Assembly: GCA_016709845.1 (NCBI GenBank)
Contig: JADJMA010000040.1
Span: forward strand, 1-41,233
Length of the DNA stretch: 41,233 nucleotides
Direction: 5' to 3'
Source of the DNA: Flammeovirgaceae bacterium
GTDB lineage: Bacteria; Bacteroidota; Bacteroidia; Cytophagales; Cyclobacteriaceae
The notes under the pieces: generated by a model
The model's input: only the letters and a program-made list of their open reading frames with translations
Databases searched by the model: none
Told to the model about the DNA's origin: nothing
Shown: positions 35,651-41,233 of the stretch, piece after piece
How positions within the stretch are numbered: position 1 is the stretch's first letter
How the letters are laid out: every line of letters begins with the position of its first letter
Made by a program: the position numbers and the translations under genes

Positions 35651-37692
35651 ATGAGCTCAAGTAAATTTAAACCCTACATCGCAGCGGAAGAAAATGTGGC
35701 TGAGTTCACCGTGAAGTCCGTTGTATTTGGTTCGTTGTTTGGTATTCTCTTCGGATGCTCCACTGTTTATCTCGCATTGAAGGCGGGCTCACCGTTTCAG
35801 CATCTATCCCGATAGCGGTGATAGCCATAACGCTTGGTCGCAAATTTTTGAAGACTACTATTCTCGAAAACAACATTATACAGACAACGGGCTCTGCTGG
35901 TGAATCTATCGCAGCAGGCGTTGTGTTTACCTTGCCGGGATTTTTATTTCTATCTCCTGATGCAAATGGAGTTAGTGTAGGCGAAGGATATTTCAATTAT
36001 TTAACCATTCTTATTCTTGCTGCCTTTGGTGGAATGTTGGGAACGCTCATGATGATTCCATTGCGGAGATCATTGATTGTAAATGAACATGATACGTTAC
36101 CTTATCCGGAAGGCACCGCGTGTGGATCGGTGCTGCAAGCAGGAGAGAAGGGCGGTGTTTTTGCCCAAACCGCATTTATAGGTATGGGTATAGCCATGCT
36201 TTACGCAATTCTTCAAAAAGTTTTCATGTAATTTCAGAGGCGCCAACATTTCGTAACCAACCAACTAAATAAATATTGGCCTTCGGCAACAATCAATGGC
36301 GAGATCACACCCGAGTATATGGGTGTTGGGTACATCATTGGGCCAAAGATTGGTGGCGTGTTGGTGGCAGGTTCTGTGCTCGCCTGGTGGGCAATGATTC
36401 CATTATTATCAACCGTAGTTGACCCCTCTCTTATAGCTACACAATTAGTTAAACTTGGCTACCTGGCCGATATTAATGTGGCCGGAGGAAAGGGAGGTTG
36501 GGATCCTGTTTTAAAAACTTTTTCAAATCCATCATCTGCAATTTACTTCGCTTATATCCGTCAGATTGGAGCTGGGGCGGTTGCAGCTGGCGGGTTCATT
36601 ACGTTACTGAAAACAATGCCTACCATCATTGGCTCATTCCGCGATAGCGTGGCTTCTTTAAAAGAAAAAAATGAAGCCAGTATTGCACGCACCGATCGCG
36701 ATCTTTCATTCAAGGTTGTTATTATAGGCAGTATTATTCTGGTTGCGCTTATGACCGTGTTGCCTGGTATACCTGGTGATGGATTTTTACAGAAACTTTT
36801 GCTCGGAATTCTTGTCATCGTCTTCGGTTTCTTTTTTGTAACCGTAGCAAGCCGCATTGTTGGCTTGGTAGGTTCTAGCAACAGTCCGATCTCAGGTATG
36901 ACCATCGCTACGTTGATGGGCACGTGTTTGATTTTTACTGCTGTAGGTTGGAGTGGAAAACTATATGAACCATTAGCGTTGGTGGTAGGAGGAATGATTT
37001 GTATTGCTGCTGCTAATGCTGGCGGTACTTCACAGGATTTGAAGTCGGGCTATATTGTAGGTGCCACACCAAAATATCAACAACTCGCTTTATTTATTGG
37101 CGCAATCGTTTCATCCATCGCGATTGGTATTGTTGTAAAAGTGTTGGATACCCCAACAGTCGACATGGCCGCGCAGGGAATTAAGCATGCTATTGGTAGC
37201 GAACGTTTCTCAGCTCCACAGGCAACACTAATGGCCACCTTGGCAAAAGGTATTTTATCCTACAACCTCGATTGGCAGTTTGTGATGGTTGGAGTTTTCA
37301 TTGCTGTAATGATTGAGTTGTGCGGTATAAAAGCGTTGGCGTTTGCCATTGGACTTTACTTACCATTGGCTACTACCTTACCTATTTTTATTGGAGGTGC
37401 CATTAAAGGAGTTATTGAATGGCGTGCTGAGAAGAAAGGTGAAGTTGAAACAAGACGATGAACTAGGCCGAGAAGTTTATTTGCAACGGGTTTAATTGCC
37501 GGTGGTGCATTGGCCGGTGTTGTAGTTGCCTTACTTTCGGTTAACGACAATGTATTCAATTGGTTAAAATCTATTAGCGCTGAGCATGGATTGACACAAG
37601 TATTAGGAGCGGGAGGTTATAGCCTGTTAGGTGTAGCGTTTTTTGCTGCTATGGGTACAATGCTTTACAGGATTGGTATTAAGAAGGATTAA
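35651..37692 (+). CDS. OPT family oligopeptide transporter, several frameshifts
   Basis: Proton-driven importer of oligopeptides or metal chelates. About 680 residues and ~15 membrane helices, starting MSSSKFKPYIAAEENVAEFT. Typical OPT motifs are TVYLALKAGLTVSASIPIAV (after correcting a lost G near 35790), NNIIQTTGSAGESIAAGVVF, LPYPEGTACGSVLQAGE, EYMGVGYIIGPKIGGVLVAG and GGTSQDLKSGYIVGATP. Shifts occur near 35790, 36220-36280 and 37455-37480; the C-terminus is VALLSVNDNVFNWL to YRIGIKKD. It converges with the downstream paralog gene. Confidence 0.92.
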
Positions 37693-38100
37693 ACAAGTTG
37701 TCCAAGGAAGCTCAAATTTTGAGAAGTTGAGTTTGACAAATTTTAATTGAGTTGTTTTAACATAGGGAGATAGGTATTCATCGATCTCCGTATAGAAAGG
37801 CTCATTGGTCAAATGGGTAACTGAGCGGTTAAGTACTTGTTGAACGATAGAGTTGTAAGTATCCAGATCGGTATTTGATTTCTTTAGATCTAATAACCGA
37901 TCCTTAACCAGTTCTATCATTTTCTTATCCGCTTTCACGTTGAACTTATAATTCAGGTAGGTAGGCAAATCACTCATCAACCGATTAATGATCAGTTCGC
38001 GATGTGCTTTTAAAATTTCTTTCAATTGAACCAATAACACTTCTTGGTTTGTGTCAATCAGAGATTTGGTACCCAACAGGGCAGATTTGAGGGTCTTCAT
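37627..38100 (-). CDS. Hypothetical protein, paralog 2 of a tandem pair
   Basis: Helix-rich and charged, no signal or membrane segment. Residues 1-115 (MKTLKSALLGTK, KEILKAHRELIINRLMSDLP, YNSIVQQVLN, FYTEIDEYL) align end to end with its neighbour at 38112-38450. The partner is 113 residues, so the last ~45 codons here, which run into the OPT gene on the other strand, are probably read-through past a stop lost by indel near 37760. It begins 11 bases after paralog 1, clearly one operon. No family was recognised; no function is proposed. Confidence 0.65.
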   Translation of the reverse strand: MKTLKSALLGTKSLIDTNQEVLLVQLKEILKAHRELIINRLMSDLPTYLNYKFNVKADKKMIELVKDRLLDLKKSNTDLDTYNSIVQQVLNRSVTHLTNEPFYTEIDEYLSPYVKTTQLKFVKLNFSKFELPWTTCLILLNTNPVKHCTHSSKKRYT

Positions 38101-38111
38101 GTGGTTATTTT

Positions 38112-38450
38112 TTATCCTAATAAGAGTTGATCGATCTCTTTAAAGAAATCCTGATTGTTCAGTTTCACCATTGCTTTCTTTTTGATCTGTTCAACAATAG
38201 ACGTATAGTTAGTTAAATCGACATCCCGCTTTTGTAAATCCAGCAACTTTGATTTAACCTGGGCAAGTTCCGATTCATTGGCTCGGGCATTATACTTAAA
38301 TGCTAAAAAGTAGGGGATGTCCCGCAGTAATTTTGTGATAAGTAAATCCCTATGCTGATTCAACGCCTGCTTTACCTGAAACAGCCGAACCTGTTTATTG
38401 CGAGCCGTTATAACTCGCTTTCCCATCAATGGTGATTCAATGATTTTCAT
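38112..38450 (-). CDS. Hypothetical protein, paralog 1 of a tandem pair
   Basis: 113 residues from ATG 38450 (MKIIESPLMGKR), chosen over ATG 38471 because it aligns with the start of paralog 2 and sits just downstream of the promoter. Shared positions include K-x(4)-HR-x-L-I-x(2)-L-x(2)-D-x-P, KYNARANESEL and SKLLDLQKRDVDLTNYTSIVEQI. It is predicted to be all-helical and cytosolic. The family was not recognised. The -7 box TATATTTG lies 19 bases upstream, and two palindromes cover the promoter, so expression is probably switched by a repressor. Confidence 0.7.
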   Translation of the reverse strand: MKIIESPLMGKRVITARNKQVRLFQVKQALNQHRDLLITKLLRDIPYFLAFKYNARANESELAQVKSKLLDLQKRDVDLTNYTSIVEQIKKKAMVKLNNQDFFKEIDQLLLG

Positions 38451-38468
38451 GGCCTTGATATTATGTAT

Positions 38469-38476
38469 CAAATATA
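38469..38476 (-). promoter_or_regulatory. -7 box (TATATTTG) of the paralog operon
   Basis: Full TAnnTTTG match on the minus strand; start predicted near 38462, 12 bases before ATG 38450. The position expected for the -33 element reads TTA rather than TTG, hinting at a weak or activated promoter. Confidence 0.5.
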
Positions 38477-38477
38477 C

Positions 38478-38521
38478 TAAATACTAATTATATTAGTAAG
38501 TAAATACTAATTATATTAGCT
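38478..38521. promoter_or_regulatory. Two tandem operator-like palindromes, period 23 bp
   Basis: A 19-bp sequence TAAATACTAATTATATTAG occurs twice (38478-38496, 38501-38519). Each copy holds a dyad: TACTAATTATATTAGTA (38482-38498, perfect) and TACTAATTATATTAGCT (38505-38521). The first lies in the -7/-33 spacer, the second at and upstream of -33. That is a repressor-site layout with about two helical turns between dimers. Confidence 0.6.
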
Positions 38522-38570
38522 GAAATTAGATTAAATCAAGCTATTTTAGCTGGTTATGGATTGAAATGGG

Positions 38571-38595
38571 TAAAAAAAAGAGCCCAAAGGCTCTT
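38571..38595 (-). terminator. Rho-independent terminator of the bacilliredoxin gene
   Basis: AAGAGCC/GGCTCTT stem with a 4-base loop (38578-38595), followed on the minus strand by eight Ts. It lies 24 bases past the stop. Confidence 0.85.
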
Positions 38596-38618
38596 GAAAT
38601 TTTTATAATTCGTAGTTA

Positions 38619-39035
38619 TCAGCAAAATTCGTCAAACAGTTCTACAAGGTGCTCGCCAATCATTTGAGCATTGCGACCTTCAATGTGATGGCGCTCTACA
38701 AAATGAACTAACTCACCATCCTTAAATAATGCAATACAGGGCGATGAGGGTGGATAAGGCAAGGTGTACTCACGCGCTTTGGAAACAGCCTCTTTATCTA
38801 CTCCCGCAAACACAGTGGCAAGGCTGGCTGGCTTTTTCGTGCTATTCTGAAGGGCCCACTTAATGCCGGGTCGCGCAGCACCTGCTGCACATCCACAAAC
38901 AGAATTAACCACCAATAAAGTAGTTCCTTTTTGGTCTTTCAATTCCTTATCTACTTCGGCTGAGGTTTTTAATTCTTTAAAGCCTGCCACGGTAAGATCC
39001 TGACGCATGGGGGCTACTAATAGTTCTGGATACAT
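38619..39035 (-). CDS. Bacilliredoxin (BrxA/BrxB, YphP/YqiW family)
   Basis: 138 residues, intact. The family motif is present: LLVVNSVCGCAAGAARPG, with the CGC active site near residues 47-49, preceded by MYPELLVAPMRQDLT and followed by FAGVDKEAVSKAREY, PYPPSSPCIALFKDGELVHFVERHHIEGRNAQMI. Bacilliredoxins remove bacillithiol from oxidised protein thiols. It lies 117 bases downstream of sufT in the same orientation, close to Fe-S cluster assembly genes. The gap between them is AT-rich with ATTCAAAATTTAA-type inverted arms. Confidence 0.92.
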   Translation of the reverse strand: MYPELLVAPMRQDLTVAGFKELKTSAEVDKELKDQKGTTLLVVNSVCGCAAGAARPGIKWALQNSTKKPASLATVFAGVDKEAVSKAREYTLPYPPSSPCIALFKDGELVHFVERHHIEGRNAQMIGEHLVELFDEFC

Positions 39036-39151
39036 ATTAATTCAAAATTTAAGATTCAAGATTTAAAATTATAATACTTCAATTAAACATCATATCATTT
39101 ATCAAAGTTCAACCTTCCAATTTTGAATTTGGAACATTGAATTTAGAATAT

Positions 39152-39502
39152 TCACATAAAGCCAAGTTCCAGTTTAGCCGTTTCGCTCATCATATCCTGC
39201 GAGTAGGGTGGATCGAACGTAAGTTGTACTTCCACACTACTTACTTCTGAAATTTCCTTAACCCTCTGTTCTACCTCCACAGGAATAACCTCTGCCGAAG
39301 GACAGGAAGGAGAAGTCAGCGTCATCAGAATAAATACATTGTTAACTGGAAAAACATTGATCTCGTAGATCAGCCCCAACTCATAAACATCTACCGGTAT
39401 TTCAGGATCATAGACAGTTTTAATGGCTGCGATCACCTTGTCGCGAAGTTCACCCTGCGTTTCAGGAACTTTTTGGTCAATATTTTCCGATGTATTGCTC
39501 AC
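39152..39502 (-). CDS. sufT: SUF system protein SufT (MIP18/DUF59 family)
   Basis: 116 residues from GTG 39502 (VSNTSENIDQKVPETQGELRD). The DUF59 core is VIAAIKTVYDPEIPVDVYELGLIYEI, LTSPSCPSAEVIPVEVEQRV (conserved Cys) and VEVQLTFDPPYSQDMMSETAKLELGF. It helps Fe-S protein maturation. The GTG overlaps the sufE stop (GTGA). As sequenced, the frame is open further upstream to 39610, but those codons belong to the C-terminus of sufE in another frame. Confidence 0.9.
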   Translation of the reverse strand: MSNTSENIDQKVPETQGELRDKVIAAIKTVYDPEIPVDVYELGLIYEINVFPVNNVFILMTLTSPSCPSAEVIPVEVEQRVKEISEVSSVEVQLTFDPPYSQDMMSETAKLELGFM

Positions 39503-39933
39503 GAGATAATTTCTTTTTGAGTTTTGAAGGCCAAAGCATAAAACTTCATTTGTTTGATCATAGCAGCAAAGCCGTTTGAGCGCTGCGTCCAATAAATCTT
39601 TCCATGCCAATCTTATTCATAAAATAAAGATTTGCATTTAAGATTCTCATCCGGATTTTGGCCATTAAAAATCCGAATTAACAAACTTACCAGACCTTTC
39701 GTAATAGCGGTATTGCTGTCGGCTTCAAAGTATACCCGATCATTTTCTAATCGGGCCACCATCCAAACTTTCGACTGGCATCCTTTCACAATATTATCTT
39801 CCGTTCTTTCAGATTGCTTTATCTCAGGAAGTTTCTGACCCAACTCCATAATATAGAAAACGGTCATCTCCATATCTCCATCCAGCAAAGAGAATTCGTT
39901 AATGATCTCGTCTTGTATTTGGGTGATGGTCAT
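39499..39933 (-). CDS. sufE: SufE family sulfur acceptor, frameshifted
   Basis: Accepts persulfide from SufS and passes it to the SufBCD scaffold. About 144 residues. MTITQIQDEIINEFSLL, LGQKLPEIKQSERTEDNIVKGCQSKVW (persulfide Cys near residue 52) and ITKGLVSLLIRIFNGQ are typical. Shifts near 39650 and near 39580 hide the C-terminus, which after correction reads ILNANLYFMNKIGMERFIG and ends ALAFKTQKEIIS with TGA at 39499-39501. Its ATG follows the sufS TAA directly. Confidence 0.9.
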
Positions 39934-41165
39934 TTACTTCAGAAATTTAATAATTCGTTCAATTCCTTCAGCCAACAAATCTACCTCTTCCTTTGTATTG
40001 TAAACAGAAAATGAAGCACGCACGGTTCCTTCTATTCTATATTGTTCCATGAGAGGTTGTGTGCAATGGTGCCCGGTGCGTACGGCTATACCTCGGGTAT
40101 CGAGCATTTGCCCAATGTCAAAATGGTGAATACCATCGACAATAAAAGATTGCACACCCACTTTATGTTTGGCAGTTCCAATCAATTTTACATATTGGAT
40201 GGTTGATAGCTTTTCAACGGTATAAGACAGCAACTCAGCTTCGTGAGCGGCAATGTTCTCTTTTCTAATTCATTAATAAAGGAAATTGCTTCGTTGAGCG
40301 CGATTACATCAGCAATATTGGGAGTGCCAGCCTCAAACTTCTAAGGGTATATCGTTATACGTTGTTTTGGCGAATGTAACCTCTTTGATCATTTCGCCAC
40401 CGCCCATGTAGGAGGCATTTTTCTAAAAATTCTTTCTTCCCGTAAAATGCCCGTGCCTGTTGGGCCGTACATTTTATATCGAGATGCAATAGAAATCACA
40501 ATCAAGTTCTTGCACGTTAATAGTTAAATGTGCAGATGCCTGAGCGCCATCAATCAATACAACCGCCTCCTGCTTATGCGCAATATCAATGATCTCCTTT
40601 ATTGGATTAATTGTTCCCAAGCTATTGGAAGCATGGTTAACAGCAACGATTTTTGTTTTAGTAGTTATCAATTTCTGATACGCCTCTAAATCCAACTCAC
40701 CAATTTCACTAACGGAATTATTTTAAGACTGCTCCTTTCTCTTCACAAATCATTTTTGCCATGGCACAATGTTGGGTGATGTTCCATACCAGAAATAATT
40801 ACTTCATCGCCTGCTTTTAGAAAAGCTCGCCCAAAGAGGACGCTACCAGGTTAATGCTTTCTGTAACCCCACGTGTAAATTATTTCTTCAACATGTTTTG
40901 AATTGATAAATTGCTGCATAATGCCGCGTTTCCTCATAGGCTTTCGTAGCACGCTCGGCCAACGTATATGGATGCCGCGGTGGATGTTTGCGTTATCCTT
41001 TTCGTAATAAGCAGTTAACGCATTTATAACTCGTTGTGGCTTTTGATTGGTTGCTGCATTGTCGAGATAAACTAAGGATTTGCCATTCACTTGCTGATTC
41101 AAAATCGGGAATTGTTTCCTGATTTTTGAAATATCTAAGGTTGATTTCACGGCAAGTGTCTCCAT
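39934..41165 (-). CDS. sufS: Cysteine desulfurase SufS, heavily frameshifted
   Basis: PLP enzyme that draws sulfur from cysteine for Fe-S clusters. About 410 residues when pieced together. It begins METLAVKSTLDISKIRKQF with VYLDNAATNQKPQRVINAL and NANIHRGIH, then (after shifts) EHHPNIVPW-like wording, KTKIVAVNHASNSLGTINP, VLIDGAQASAHL and near 40470 the PLP-Lys site, garbled as SRYKMYGPTG for the expected SGHKMYGPTG. The end has TRGIAVRTGHHCTQPLM with the catalytic Cys and VRASFSVYNTKEEVD. At least five indels lie between 40230 and 41040, the densest in the window. It is 2 bases downstream of sufD. Confidence 0.92.
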
Positions 41166-41167
41166 AG

Positions 41168-41233
41168 TTAAAAGTTCTTATGGAGACGTTCGGCAATAAG
41201 ATTATCCAAATGTGTTCTCAATCCTTCATGCTC
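41168..41233 (-). CDS. sufD: SufD C-terminal end, cut by the window edge
   Basis: The last 21 codons read EHEGLRTHLDNLIAERLHKN and a final Phe before TAA at 41168-41170, a typical SufD tail (R-x-HLD-x-LIAERL). It is immediately upstream of sufS, as in the usual sufBCDS order. Identification rests on this short tail plus position. Confidence 0.75.
   Translation of the reverse strand, partial: EHEGLRTHLDNLIAERLHKNF

Noticed and set aside
39502..39610. An N-terminal extension of SufT (MAWKDLLDAALKRL...)
   Set aside because: In the next frame the same bases encode the typical SufE C-terminus ending ALAFKTQKEIIS, so the extension is a shadow created by a frameshift in sufE.

Overview
This window reads as a chromosomal segment of a Bacteroidota bacterium, most likely of the Cytophagales. 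The pointers are a gldC gliding gene, a TonB-dependent receptor with a carboxypeptidase-regulatory-like N-terminus, the Bacteroidota promoter type (TTG / TAnnTTTG), scarce Shine-Dalgarno sequences, moderate-to-low GC, and the block ftsX-DUF3098-uppP-truB-ribF. The rank is inferred from gene content only. About seventeen genes carry frameshifts, several at G-runs and many in genes expected to be essential. I read these as single-base sequencing or assembly errors and annotate each as one gene.

Layout. 1-2325 (minus): a TonB receptor cut by the window edge, then gldC. 2362-2417: a 56-bp stretch of only G and C that destroys the end of scoB. 2418-4211 (minus): scoA and scoB, split by a four-helix-bundle (S23) gene bounded by inverted repeats. 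4271-7736 (minus): ftsX, DUF3098, uppP, truB and ribF (division, cell-wall lipid carrier, tRNA pseudouridine, flavin cofactors). 7849-9239 (minus): an ECF sigma factor and its putative membrane anti-sigma factor. 9349-12158 (minus): a DUF2147 lipocalin-like protein and a membrane pyrophosphatase. 12280-13187 (minus): a possible HolD-like protein and an acyl-CoA thioesterase.

13304-18185 (plus): the thrABC operon with a Thr/Ile-rich leader peptide, converging with pcm. 18896-19023: a structured plus-strand element ending in a terminator. 19032-22743 (minus): a secreted TPR-CHAT protein and an outer-membrane beta-barrel protein. 22989-27293 (minus): an M23 peptidase, mogA, trhO, a TPR/zinc-ribbon protein and an ACMSD-type decarboxylase. 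27503-29381 (plus): an exported CocE/S15 hydrolase. 29463-33593 (minus): a Tat-linked GMC oxidoreductase set with a Gfo/Idh protein, probably for periplasmic sugar oxidation, and a leftover Tat leader. 33683-35560 (minus): yidD and a Na+/solute symporter. 35651-37692 (plus): an OPT transporter. 37627-38450 (minus): two tandem paralogs of unknown function behind a promoter covered by two palindromes. 38619-41233 (minus): a bacilliredoxin and the end of the SUF operon (sufD tail, sufS, sufE, sufT).

No tRNA, rRNA, CRISPR array, prophage or transposase gene was seen. No stretch longer than 300 bases lacks a gene. The most unusual parts are the S23 cassette inside scoAB, the paralog pair with its double operator, the thr leader, the CHAT/beta-barrel pair and the possible HolD-like protein.
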